A DNA stretch of 49,360 nt from Chloroflexota bacterium (GTDB taxonomy: Bacteria; Chloroflexota; Dehalococcoidia; Lucifugimonadales; JACPCL1). The notes under the pieces were generated by a model, which ran no database searches, was not told the DNA's origin, and worked only from the letters and a program-made list of their open reading frames with translations. Numbering within the stretch: position 1 is the stretch's first letter; the number at the start of each line of letters is the position of its first letter. Made by a program: the position numbers and the translations under genes. Shown here one piece after another: positions 15,968 through 24,180 of the stretch. The stretch lies in assembly GCA_016179765.1 (NCBI GenBank), contig JACPCL010000051.1:1-49360 (forward strand). The letters run 5' to 3'.

Positions 15968-16558
15968 CTACACGCGCTCCGGCTCTATGACGGTGTAGTC
16001 GTCATCCCGGCGGCGGTAGATGACGTTGTGTTGGCCCGTCTCGCCGTTCAGAAAAAAGAAAAACTCGTGGCCCAGAAGCTCCATCTGCGCGGCGGCATCC
16101 TCCACCGTCATGGGTTTCATAGCAAAGCGCTTGAGGCGCACGACCCGGCCAGAAGGTGTGGCGACAGCCTCGTCCTCTGAAGCTTCTGCGGGTGGAGGAG
16201 TCTCGGCCTCTCGGATGGACTGGGTGGCTCTGCCTTCCTGGGCGCGCAGGTTGACGTAGCGCCGGCTCTTGAAGCGGCGTATCTGGTGCTCCAGGGCCTT
16301 CGCGGCGGCGTCCACGGCGGCGTCCACCGTTGGGCCGCGCTCCTCGGCCCGCAACAGCGTGCCGGCCACGTTCAGGGTCATCTGCACCACCACCTGGTCC
16401 TGGGCGGAGCGGGTCTCCTCCCGGCGAGCCTCCAGCTTTGCCTCGGCCGGCCCGTTGAAATCTCTGAATTGACGCTGGATGGGCTGGAACTTGCGCTGGA
16501 TATAGCCTTTGACCCTGTCTGGCAGCTCCAGGTTGCGGGACGTGATGACCAGGTCCAT
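15968..16558 (-). CDS. hpf: Long-form ribosome hibernation promoting factor
   Basis: Binds the 30S subunit in starved cells and, in the long form, dimerises 70S ribosomes to 100S. The 196-residue protein has the N-terminal HPF/YfiA domain (LVITSRNLELPDRVKGYIQRKF..., with the alpha/beta pattern to about residue 105), a charged Pro/Glu linker, and the C-terminal dimerisation domain with VVRLKRFAMKPMTVEDAAAQMELLGHEFFFF and NVIYRRRDDDYTVIEP. The start at 16558 (MDLVITSRN) follows a GGAGG site; upstream residues in the same frame are not homologous. Confidence 0.93.
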   Translation of the reverse strand: MDLVITSRNLELPDRVKGYIQRKFQPIQRQFRDFNGPAEAKLEARREETRSAQDQVVVQMTLNVAGTLLRAEERGPTVDAAVDAAAKALEHQIRRFKSRRYVNLRAQEGRATQSIREAETPPPAEASEDEAVATPSGRVVRLKRFAMKPMTVEDAAAQMELLGHEFFFFLNGETGQHNVIYRRRDDDYTVIEPERV

Positions 16559-16684
16559 GAGACCTCCACACAGTGAAGTCCTTCTATTGTAGGGAGAGGC
16601 AACGCACCATCGCAAGGCGAGGGCCTCGTGTGCAACAAGGGATCCTCTACAAACCCCAAAGCGGCGCTATCCCCCAAGGACGGC

Positions 16685-16695
16685 TATACTATAAT
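16685..16695 (+). promoter_or_regulatory. Promoter -10 region for ccdA
   Basis: Overlapping TATACT (16685-16690) and TATAAT (16690-16695) lie about 72 bp ahead of the ccdA ATG. No good -35 is seen. Confidence 0.4.
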
Positions 16696-16766
16696 GGAGC
16701 TAGGGGCGGCCGGAGACGCCTCGCAAAGGCGTCTGCATACGAACGACGCCCAGGAACAGGAGCGCA

Positions 16767-17468
16767 ATGCTGGAAATCCCGATAGCCTACGCCTTTAGTG
16801 CCGGTATGGTGGCGACGGTGAACCCCTGCGGGTTCGTGATGCTGCCGGCGTACATCGCCTACCAGCTTGGCCTGGGTGACGAGGCGGTCCATCCCCTCCG
16901 GCGCGCCGCCAAGGGGATGGCCATGGGCCTGGTGGCGACCTTGGGGTTCGTGGTCCTGTTCGGAACGGTAGGCGCGGTCATCGCAGCGGGCGGCAGGGTG
17001 CTCATACGTCTGTTTCCCTATGGTGGCCTGGCCATTGGGGTTGGGCTTATCACCCTGGGTGCATACCTGCTCATCACCCGCAAGCATTTGGGCCTCCTGT
17101 TCGCCAGCCGCATCCAGGGGCCACAGACCCCGCGAGGCGTCAGCCAGTTCTTCCTCTTCGGCATCGCCTACGCCCTGGCCTCCTTGAGCTGCACCCTGCC
17201 CATCTTCCTGGTGGTGGTGGGTAGTGCTCTGGCCGTTGGCGGCTTTCTGCCGGGCTTTGTGCAGTTCATCAGTTACGCCCTGGGCATGGGCCTGGTGCTC
17301 GTGGTGGTGACCATGAGTGTGGTCTTCTTCAAGACTGCGGTAAGCAACGCGCTCCGAGCCTTCATGCCCTATGTGGAGCGCGTAGGGAACCTGGCCCTGA
17401 TGGCCGCGGGAGCATACCTGGTGTACTACTGGACGCTAGGCACGGGAGGGGCGTTGCTGTTTTCCTGA
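16767..17468 (+). CDS. ccdA: CcdA-type thiol-disulfide membrane transporter
   Basis: A polytopic membrane protein that passes reducing equivalents from cytoplasmic thioredoxin to outside thiols, for cytochrome c maturation or related tasks. The 233-residue protein has six predicted helices and the two conserved redox cysteines, Cys21 in TVNPCGFVMLPAY and Cys142 in ASLSCTLPIF. These are the hallmark of the short CcdA branch of DsbD. No c-type cytochrome genes are adjacent, so the client is unknown. The start fits the usual short N terminus before the first helix. Confidence 0.9.
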   Translation: MLEIPIAYAFSAGMVATVNPCGFVMLPAYIAYQLGLGDEAVHPLRRAAKGMAMGLVATLGFVVLFGTVGAVIAAGGRVLIRLFPYGGLAIGVGLITLGAYLLITRKHLGLLFASRIQGPQTPRGVSQFFLFGIAYALASLSCTLPIFLVVVGSALAVGGFLPGFVQFISYALGMGLVLVVVTMSVVFFKTAVSNALRAFMPYVERVGNLALMAAGAYLVYYWTLGTGGALLFS

Positions 17469-17521
17469 CCTACCCCCCGTCCCTCCTAAGTATGTTTCAC
17501 TGCGCGGTGTCTCTCCTCACC

Positions 17522-18475
17522 TCAGCCATCCATCGTCCCTCCGCCTTTTAGCCGTCCCTCAGCCTTCTGGTAGTCCAAGGTTGCGCTGCCCGCGTCGCCC
17601 ATAGCGGCGTAGGCGTCGCCGCGAGCGCGGTAGAGGGCCGGGTCGTCGGGGCTGAGGTTGAGGGCAGCGCTCAGGTCGTGGATAGCCTGGGGATACTCAG
17701 CCATCTCGCTGTAGCACAGGCCCCGGTTGTAGTGGGCCTGTGCCAGCTTTGGGTCCAGGGCGATAGCCTGGCTATAATCCTGGATTGCCTGCCAGGTCTG
17801 GCCCAGGGCATCGTATGCAGCCCCGCGGTTCACGTAGAGGGCGGCGTCTTTCGGGTCCAGGGCCAGGGCCTCGTCGTAGTCGGCAATGGCCTCCTCATAC
17901 AGGCTCAGGGCAGCACGGGCGAGTCCCCGGTTGTAAAAGCCCGATGGATCCTGGGGGTCAAGACGGACCGCCTGATCATAGTCCTGAATGGCCTCCCTGT
18001 ACCTGCCCAGTTCGGCGTAGGCCAGACCCCGGTTGTTGTGGGCCGCCCCGTATTGAGGGTTGAGGCGGATGGCCTGGCTATAGTCAGCCACCGCCTCATC
18101 AAAGCGGCCCAGGCTGTCGTACACCAGGCCCCGGTTGGCAAAGGCAGCGGCGTACTCCGGCTCAAGGCGGATGGCCTCGCCATAGTCAGCCAGCGCCTTA
18201 TCCATCTCGCCCAGCTCCCGGTAGGTAGAGCCGCGGATGACATGGCCCATGGCGAAGGCAGGATTGAGTTGGAGGGCATGGCCGATGTCGGCCAGGGCCC
18301 GCGCATAGTCGCCGAGACGCCGGTAGGCAAGACCCCGGAAGGCAAAGGCCTCAGCACAGGAGGGGTCCTGGGCGATGGCCTGGTCGTAGAGGGGAATGGC
18401 CGCTTGGGGCTGGCCGCGCCAGGCCAGGGCGTTGATCTCTCGGAGGCGGTCTTGGGTTGTACGGGTGTCGTTCAA
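17522..18475 (-). CDS. TPR repeat protein
   Basis: A 317-residue protein made almost entirely of about eight consecutive 34-residue tetratricopeptide repeats (residues about 42-310), each with the pattern NRGLxYxxLGxYxEAIxDYxxAIxLDP. It has no signal peptide or membrane helix, so it is likely a cytoplasmic protein-protein scaffold. The open frame begins with TTG at 18473-18475; no ribosome site is visible, so the start is uncertain. It lies 61 bp downstream of arsC on the same strand, separated by a REP-like palindrome. No partner can be named. Confidence 0.85.
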   Translation of the reverse strand: MNDTRTTQDRLREINALAWRGQPQAAIPLYDQAIAQDPSCAEAFAFRGLAYRRLGDYARALADIGHALQLNPAFAMGHVIRGSTYRELGEMDKALADYGEAIRLEPEYAAAFANRGLVYDSLGRFDEAVADYSQAIRLNPQYGAAHNNRGLAYAELGRYREAIQDYDQAVRLDPQDPSGFYNRGLARAALSLYEEAIADYDEALALDPKDAALYVNRGAAYDALGQTWQAIQDYSQAIALDPKLAQAHYNRGLCYSEMAEYPQAIHDLSAALNLSPDDPALYRARGDAYAAMGDAGSATLDYQKAEGRLKGGGTMDG

Positions 18476-18499
18476 ATGAGGCCTGCTGAGCAGACGTTT

Positions 18500-18533
18500 G
18501 TAGGAGCATCCCGATTCATCGGGACGCCCCTAC
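18500..18533. repeat. REP-like imperfect palindrome
   Basis: GTAGGAGCATCCCGAT and ATCGGGACGCCCCTAC pair with mismatches. It is a variant of the TAGGGGCG family between arsC and the TPR gene. Confidence 0.6.
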
Positions 18534-18536
18534 AGC

Positions 18537-18962
18537 CTATGGCCTGGCGCGCGTTTTGACAAGCTCCGCCAGCAGCTCCGCCACCCGGCGCTGAATGGTG
18601 TCCCGGATGAGGCGCACCTCAGCCAGTGGCCGGTCCTTGGGGTCGGGCAGGCCCCAGTCCTCCACACCCCTGATAAAGACCGCTGGGCACTTATCGGCGT
18701 CCACCTGGCAGCCCATCGTCACCACCCTGCTCGCCTGCTGCACCATCTCGTTGGTGATGAGCTTGGGCCGCTCATTGGCGATATCCATGCCAAGCTCGCC
18801 CATGGCCTGAGCCACCACGGCGTGGACGCCGCCAGAAGGCTCAGTACCGGCGGAGTCGGCGTGGTACGGCAGGCCCAACCGCTGGGCCTCCCGGTTAAAG
18901 AGGGCCCTGGCCATCTGGCTGCGGCCAGCGTTGTGGACGCATACGAAGAGGATATCGGACAT
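18537..18962 (-). CDS. arsC: Arsenate reductase, LMW-PTPase/thioredoxin type
   Basis: Reduces arsenate to arsenite by a Cys relay re-reduced by thioredoxin. The 141-residue protein has the P-loop CVHNAGRS (nucleophile Cys8, Arg14), two further cysteines at residues 85 and 92 in MGCQVDADKCP matching the disulfide relay, and the acid in DWGLPDPK (Asp107). These three cysteines separate it from ordinary tyrosine phosphatases. It follows the aquaglyceroporin gene by 11 bp, an arrangement known for arsenic detoxification in which arsenite leaves through the channel. No ArsR gene is seen in the window. Confidence 0.92.
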   Translation of the reverse strand: MSDILFVCVHNAGRSQMARALFNREAQRLGLPYHADSAGTEPSGGVHAVVAQAMGELGMDIANERPKLITNEMVQQASRVVTMGCQVDADKCPAVFIRGVEDWGLPDPKDRPLAEVRLIRDTIQRRVAELLAELVKTRARP

Positions 18963-18973
18963 GCCTAACCCTC

Positions 18974-19825
18974 CTAGCCCCCCTTCCCGAAGGGGGAAGG
19001 GGGAGATTCGGCACTAGGCGGCAGGGCGCGTCGCAGGAGGAGGTCGTAGGCGGCGGCGCCGATAGGCCCACCCACCAGCGGCCCGGCGATGTAGGCCCAA
19101 AAGCCGTTAGATGGCCCCGGTATGGCGATCTCTCCCCAGCCGGCGAAGAAGGCGACGATACGTGGGCCAAAGTCCCTGGCGGGGTTCCAGCCCGCCTGGG
19201 TTTGCGGTGCGAAGAGGCTGATGAGAGCTGCGACGGTAAAGCCGATGAGGGGAGGCGCAAGGTATTTGGCGGAAAGGCTCCCGTTGCGCCGGTCCACCAG
19301 GGCAAAGATCATGAAGGCCAGGATGGCCGTGCCCAGACCCTCCACGGCGGCAGCGCCCAGGGGCGAGATAAGGGCATGGGCTGCTTCATCCGTGCCGAAC
19401 ATTGCAGGATTGGGAAAATACTCGCCAAAGACCATGGCCGATAGTTCGCTGCCAGGCTGGCCTCTAAGCAGGCCCTCCTTCGCCTCAAAGCGGGTGATAA
19501 AGGGGCCAAAGGCGAAGAGGACCACGAGGCCCGCCAGGAGCGCGCCAAGAAGCTGGGCCACCCAGAAGGGCAGAAGCTTTCTTGCCGGGAACTCCCTGGG
19601 CCGCAGCAGGGCGAAGGCCAGGCTGACGGCGGGGTTCAGGTGCGCGCCAGATACTGCCGCCGTCGCGTAAATGGCAAGGGTCACGCCCAGGCCCCACACC
19701 ACCGCCACCTGCCACAGGCCTACCTGAGCGCCGGTGAGCACGGCGGCGGCCACAGCACCCGTGCCAAACAGCACCAGGAGAAACGTACCTACCGTTTCAG
19801 CCGTGCACTCCTGCGCCAGTCGCAC
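18974..19825 (-). CDS. Aquaglyceroporin (MIP family), likely arsenite channel
   Basis: A 283-residue six-helix MIP channel with both pore boxes: SGAHLNPAVS near residue 62 and GWNPARDFGPR near 215; the Asp after NPAR marks the glycerol-conducting branch. GTG at 19823-19825 is the start, preceded by GGAGGG. The next gene is arsC, 11 bp away, as in the aqpS-arsC pair where the channel releases arsenite made by the reductase, so that role is likely here. The last residues (SPPSPFGKGG) are encoded by a CCCCTTCCC/GGGGAAGGGG inverted repeat and are probably not part of the conserved protein. Confidence 0.9.
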   Translation of the reverse strand: MRLAQECTAETVGTFLLVLFGTGAVAAAVLTGAQVGLWQVAVVWGLGVTLAIYATAAVSGAHLNPAVSLAFALLRPREFPARKLLPFWVAQLLGALLAGLVVLFAFGPFITRFEAKEGLLRGQPGSELSAMVFGEYFPNPAMFGTDEAAHALISPLGAAAVEGLGTAILAFMIFALVDRRNGSLSAKYLAPPLIGFTVAALISLFAPQTQAGWNPARDFGPRIVAFFAGWGEIAIPGPSNGFWAYIAGPLVGGPIGAAAYDLLLRRALPPSAESPPSPFGKGG

Positions 19826-19910
19826 CTGAGGTTCCCTCCAGCATTGCTGTCCACTACTCTAGCACACCATGGTGAAAGAGTAGTAAAGAGGAACACGCTC
19901 TGATCAACAG

Positions 19911-19938
19911 GTAGGGGCGGCTCTCGGGCCGCCCCTAC
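19911..19938. repeat. REP-like palindrome
   Basis: GTAGGGGCGGC (19911-19921) and its exact complement (19928-19938) lie in the gap between the SBP gene end and the aquaporin start. Same family as 127-152. Confidence 0.75.
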
Positions 19939-19975
19939 GATGACTGGCGCTATAAGGTACGCCAACTGGGGTTGC

Positions 19976-21694
19976 TTATTTGTCCAGCCAGACGTACTCC
20001 AGACGGCGAGACTGTGTGTATCCGCCCCAATAGCGCTGGTCTGGCACGTTCTTCACGTAGTTCCAGTGGACGACCCACCGGTTGGACCAGAACCCCAGGA
20101 CCCCGGGGACATCGTCATAGAAGATCTCCAGGATCCGGTCGGAAATACGCCTTGTTTCAGTGTCGCTGGCCGTGCGGAGCTGCTTCAGCAAGTCGTTGTA
20201 CTCCTGGTTGCAGTAGCCCGTGGCGTTGTTCGGGAGCTCCTGGCCGCAGAACACGTTGACATCAAGCCAGTCGTACGGGTGGTCCACGCGCATACCGCCG
20301 TAGGCGTCAGCCCGCAAGAGCCAGTCGCCCTTGTCAAGCTTCTCGGTATGGACCGCCCTGTCGTTCAGCTCAAGGGTCATGCGGATGCCCAGGAGATCGC
20401 GCAGCACGAACTCCGCCATCGGGCACCAGTAGTCCTTGTAGTCCACCTCGGACCGGCATATGGAGCGGACGGTGAAGCCCTTCTCGTAGCCCGCCTCCTT
20501 CATCAGCTCTTGGGCGCGGTTGATCTCGGCATCCTTGGCGGGGCCCTTCAGCGCAAATCCCGGCCTTTTCGCCAACGCCTCACGGTCCTTGCTGCCCCAC
20601 TTGGGAGAAGGCATCCAGTCGCCAACGAAGCAGTTGGGGATGACCGTGCAGATGTCATCCCTTGAGAGCGCAAGGTTGATGGCCTGGCGTACCCGCTTGT
20701 CCTGCCAGGGGCCGTCCGCCCGGAAGTTGAACAGGATGCCCCGGCCCACCGGGTGCAAGCCACTATAGCGGGTGATCTGCCCGGGATAGCGGCCCTCAAT
20801 AACGGAAGTGTTGCGCTCATTCGCTCCTTCACTGCCGCCCATCATGATCAGGTCAATGCGCTTAGCCTCCAAGGCAGCATGGATGGTGGCGGTGTCGGCG
20901 ATGATATGCGTTTCAAAGCCGGCAAGGTACGGAACCCCTTTCCGGAAGTAGTCAGGGTTGGCCTCATAGACAAGGAGCTCTTGCTGTTGGTGGCGCACCA
21001 GGCGGAAGGGGCCGGTGCCCACAGGCTTATCCTTAGAGGTCGCTTCGTCGTAATCCGCCTGCGTAAACATGGCCATCTCAGGCTGCGCCATCTGGGGGAA
21101 CCAGAGGGTATCCCTTTCCTTTAGCTTGACTACCAGGGTCGTGTCGTCGGGAGCTTCAATGCTTTCAAACACGCTCACACCACCCACAGTGACGTAGGTA
21201 TGGGGCGGACGACTGGCCGTCTTTTTAGTCAGCAGCTCCAGGGTGAACTTGGCGTCTTTGGCGGTCCAGGGGTGCCCCAGGTGGTTCACCACCCCTGGCA
21301 CCAGCTTGAAGGTGTAGGTCTTGCCATCAGCGGAGACGCTCCACGACTCGGCCAGGTCAGGACCAATGGTCAGAAAATCGGGAGGCTGCAACGCGATGAG
21401 CCCGTTGTAGAGGGTCGCGGCCGCGGCAACCTGGTCGGTAGAGGAGTTCACGTCCAACCGGAAGGTCAGGGGGGAGCGCCGGTGGGACTGCTTGACGATG
21501 CCCCCCTTCTTGATAGGCGCAGCTGTCGGAGTCGGCGTGGCGACCGCCACGGTGGGTGTTGGGGTTGCCACGACCGCCGGGGGAGACGTTGGGGAAGCGG
21601 TTGGCTCCTCCGCGCCGCCGCAGGCCACGGCCAGCGCGGCAAGAGCCGCTGTAACCCCTGCTATCCTGAACCATCGACTAAATCTGATACTCAT
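19976..21694 (-). CDS. ABC transporter substrate-binding lipoprotein, family 5
   Basis: A 572-residue extracellular solute-binding protein of the peptide/nickel family (SBP_bac_5). The N terminus is a lipoprotein signal with the lipobox LAVAC at about residues 21-25. A Thr/Pro/Val linker (TPTPTVAVATPTPT) follows, typical of Chloroflexota surface lipoproteins. Then come the family landmarks LAESWSVSADGKTYTFKL, PDDTTLVVKL, VGTGPFRLV, and the C-terminal NPDYF/QAINLALSRDDI-like elements. It is divergent from two matching permease genes. The ligand could be peptides, glycosides or metals; the sequence does not say. Confidence 0.9.
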   Translation of the reverse strand: MSIRFSRWFRIAGVTAALAALAVACGGAEEPTASPTSPPAVVATPTPTVAVATPTPTAAPIKKGGIVKQSHRRSPLTFRLDVNSSTDQVAAAATLYNGLIALQPPDFLTIGPDLAESWSVSADGKTYTFKLVPGVVNHLGHPWTAKDAKFTLELLTKKTASRPPHTYVTVGGVSVFESIEAPDDTTLVVKLKERDTLWFPQMAQPEMAMFTQADYDEATSKDKPVGTGPFRLVRHQQQELLVYEANPDYFRKGVPYLAGFETHIIADTATIHAALEAKRIDLIMMGGSEGANERNTSVIEGRYPGQITRYSGLHPVGRGILFNFRADGPWQDKRVRQAINLALSRDDICTVIPNCFVGDWMPSPKWGSKDREALAKRPGFALKGPAKDAEINRAQELMKEAGYEKGFTVRSICRSEVDYKDYWCPMAEFVLRDLLGIRMTLELNDRAVHTEKLDKGDWLLRADAYGGMRVDHPYDWLDVNVFCGQELPNNATGYCNQEYNDLLKQLRTASDTETRRISDRILEIFYDDVPGVLGFWSNRWVVHWNYVKNVPDQRYWGGYTQSRRLEYVWLDK

Positions 21695-22166
21695 TCCAGA
21701 TTACCTCCCATCGTGGCCCTGCTTGTTAAGGAAACGCACGCCAACCCAGTTGGACGCATCGCCAAGACACGTAGCGCAAAGATAAGGGAGCGTTGCGCTC
21801 ATGTCAAGCCCCTTTGCACATCATCTCCCTTTCCTGAGGGTGGGACCCTTCAAAAGCATTCATTTCCCGCTTTGGCGGGACGCCTTCAGGGGGTTAGCTG
21901 GCTGGCCCGGGCAATTTGCCCTATCAATGCGTATCATGCGACTGATGGGGTAGCCCAAAGGGTTTATGGATAGCTTCTTGACACTAGGGAAGAAGCATAG
22001 TATGGTCTGGGAACATCCCCAGGAGACCTCTGCAAGGCGGTTTGGAAGCGGTCTACCCGGGGAGGAAGGCACAATAACCGCTACTGTTGGGCCCATGCTG
22101 GTGGAACCCGTTTACTTCTAACGGGCTTGCCCTTGTAGGTGGCGCCCCGTCTGGAAGAGGAAGGCC
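21695..22166. other. Divergent intergenic region between SBP and permease genes
   Basis: This 472-bp gap carries the control region for two divergent ABC genes. A good plus-strand promoter is at 21978-22006 (listed). On the minus strand I see no convincing hexamers for the binding-protein gene. A short GGCGGGACGCC inverted repeat lies near 21877-21887. No gene or RNA is supported. Confidence 0.5.
21978..22006 (+). promoter_or_regulatory. Sigma-70 promoter for the permease operon
   Basis: Perfect TTGACA (21978-21983), 17-bp spacer, TATGGT (22001-22006). The leader to the first permease ATG is about 155 nt. Confidence 0.65.
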
Positions 22167-23135
22167 ATGCGAAAATATGCCACGCGACGGCTGCTCATAA
22201 GTATCCCGACCATCCTGGGCGCCGCCCTCTTCATCTTTATCCTCATGCGCGTCGCCCCAGGGGACGTGGCTACCCTCATCGTCATCGGAGGTGCGGATGA
22301 AGAGCTAGAAGGGCGCAGGGAACAGATACAACTCGTACGAGAGCAGCTGGGGCTGGATAAGCCCCTCTATATGCAGTTCATGTCCTGGATGTGGGAACTG
22401 GCCCGCTGGGACCTGGGGCAGTCCCTCTGGACAAGCCAATCGGTCACCGAGCTGGTGGCCCGGCGTTTCCCCCTGACCATCCAGCTAACCATCATGGCCC
22501 TCCTGGTGTCGTGGGTCATCTCTATTCCCATAGGGGTCCTGTCTGCCGTGAAACAGGATACCGTCCTGGACTACATTCCACGCTTCATCAGTATCCTGGG
22601 CTTGGCCACTCCTAGCTTCTGGTTAGCCATCCTGACCATCACCTATCTGGCGGTGTGGTTTGGCTGGATACCAGCCCTGACCTATACACCACCCTGGGAA
22701 AACCCTGCCCAGAACTTTTCCCAACTGATCTTTCCAGCGCTGGTCCTGGGCACCTCCGCAGCGGCTATCCAGGTACGCATCATGCGGACCCAGATGCTGG
22801 AGGTGCTGCGGGAGGACTACATCCGCACCGCCTATGCCAAGGGGCTGAGCAACATTACGGTCCTGAGGCGGCATGCTATCCGGAACGCGCTGATCCCCGT
22901 CGTGACCATCGCCGGTGGCCAGCTTGGCGCCTTGCTGGGCGGGGCCTTGGTGGTAGAGGTCGTGTTCAACATTCCAGGATTCGGGGGGGCCATTGTCTCC
23001 GCCGTGCGGCTCCGGGACTATCCGGTAATCCAGAACTTGGTACTCATCATCACCGTAGTGCATGTCTTGACCAATTTGGGGGTGGACCTCCTGTACGGGT
23101 TCCTGGACCCCCGCATCTCCTACGCCAACTATTAG
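22167..23135 (+). CDS. ABC transporter permease, DppB type
   Basis: The first inner-membrane subunit of a peptide-type ABC importer. The 322-residue protein starts MRKYATRRLLISIPTI, has six helices and the large first periplasmic loop of the DppB/OppB family, and the cytoplasmic EAA loop ...YIRTAYAKGLSNITVLRRHAIRNALIPV that contacts the ATPase. GAGGAAGG precedes the ATG. It forms an operon with the next permease, 22 bp on. No ATPase subunit genes follow, so the importer must borrow ATPases encoded elsewhere. Confidence 0.92.
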   Translation: MRKYATRRLLISIPTILGAALFIFILMRVAPGDVATLIVIGGADEELEGRREQIQLVREQLGLDKPLYMQFMSWMWELARWDLGQSLWTSQSVTELVARRFPLTIQLTIMALLVSWVISIPIGVLSAVKQDTVLDYIPRFISILGLATPSFWLAILTITYLAVWFGWIPALTYTPPWENPAQNFSQLIFPALVLGTSAAAIQVRIMRTQMLEVLREDYIRTAYAKGLSNITVLRRHAIRNALIPVVTIAGGQLGALLGGALVVEVVFNIPGFGGAIVSAVRLRDYPVIQNLVLIITVVHVLTNLGVDLLYGFLDPRISYANY

Positions 23136-23157
23136 GTGACTGATTCTGGGGTGGATT

Positions 23158-24081
23158 ATGAATAGCCCAGGGCAAGGGGCGGTTGCGGCCTCACTTCAAG
23201 CCATCGCCCGGACGACCAAGAGGGGGCGTTACCGCAGAGAGGTGTGGCGCTTTTTCCGGGCCAAGCCCCTGGGCGCTATAGGGCTGTTCTTCATATTCCT
23301 AACCCTCTTTGTGGCCGCTTTTGGAACCTTTCTGCAACCCTATGACCCCATTCAGATGCGGTTCACAGAGCGCCTGGAGGCCCCCAGCGCAAACCACCTG
23401 TTAGGTACAGACCCCTTTGGGCGGGATGTGCTCAGCAACATCATTGCTGGGGCCAAGGTGTCCGTCTACGTGGGCTTCGTATCGGTGCTCCTCGGGGCGG
23501 GGCTGGGGGGTATTTGGGGTGTAACCAGCGGCTACCTGGGGGGGAGGTTTGACCTCATTAGCCAGCGTCTGGTGGATATTAAACAATCCATCCCAACCCT
23601 GGCCCTTGCTCTTGCCGTTGTGGCTACCTTTGGGAACAGTTTGAATATCGTGGTGCTGGCCATCAGCCTTGGTGCCTTGGGCGGAGCTGTCCGCGTGGTG
23701 CGGTCCCAGGCCATCACTGTGCGGCATATGCCCTATGTAGAAGCCGCCCTGTCTATAGGGGCGAGCAATCGGCGGATCATTCTCCGCCACGTGCTACCCA
23801 ACTGCGTTCCACCGTGGATTATCGTGGCGAGCGCAGGGCTGGGTGCCGCCATTCTGGCCGAGGCCTCCCTCAGCTTCCTGGGCGTGGGGGTACCTCCGCC
23901 CCACCCCTCCTGGGGCCGTATGCTGTCCGGCCTGGGACGGGACTATCTAACAGCCGCACCCTGGCTCTCTTTCGCCCCCGGCCTGGCAATCATGACCGTG
24001 GTGCTGGCCTTCAACCTCTTTGGCGACGCCCTGCGAGATGTCCTGGACCCCAAGCTAAGGGGCACCAGCCGCAGAAGGTAG
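23158..24081 (+). CDS. ABC transporter permease, DppC type
   Basis: The second permease of the importer, 307 residues. The N-terminal OppC-type cytoplasmic segment (FRAKPLGAIGLFF) leads into the first helix, then LGTDPFGRDVLSN, the EAA loop YVEAALSIGASNRRIILRHVLPN and a C-terminal GDALRDVLDPKL, all typical. The ribosome site (GGGGTGG) is weak, consistent with translational coupling to the upstream gene. A rho-independent terminator follows at 24096-24124. Confidence 0.92.
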   Translation: MNSPGQGAVAASLQAIARTTKRGRYRREVWRFFRAKPLGAIGLFFIFLTLFVAAFGTFLQPYDPIQMRFTERLEAPSANHLLGTDPFGRDVLSNIIAGAKVSVYVGFVSVLLGAGLGGIWGVTSGYLGGRFDLISQRLVDIKQSIPTLALALAVVATFGNSLNIVVLAISLGALGGAVRVVRSQAITVRHMPYVEAALSIGASNRRIILRHVLPNCVPPWIIVASAGLGAAILAEASLSFLGVGVPPPHPSWGRMLSGLGRDYLTAAPWLSFAPGLAIMTVVLAFNLFGDALRDVLDPKLRGTSRRR

Positions 24082-24095
24082 CCTGTGTATTGGAA

Positions 24096-24124
24096 GGGCG
24101 GACGTAGTTGTCCGCCCCTCTTTT
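24096..24124 (+). terminator. Rho-independent terminator after the permease operon
   Basis: GGGCGGAC (24096-24103), six-nt loop, GTCCGCCC (24110-24117), then CTCTTTT. It follows the DppC-type stop by 14 bp and isolates the selenoprotein gene from the transporter operon. Confidence 0.8.
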
Positions 24125-24180
24125 GTACTCCTTGCTACCTGTGTCTTGCACATTCCTAGCTACAAACTGCGGGGGAAGGT

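Noticed and set aside
17522-18475. TPR gene DNA repeats as a CRISPR-like or satellite array
   Set aside because: The 102-bp period equals 34 codons of TPR and the protein reads through in frame; it is a coding repeat.
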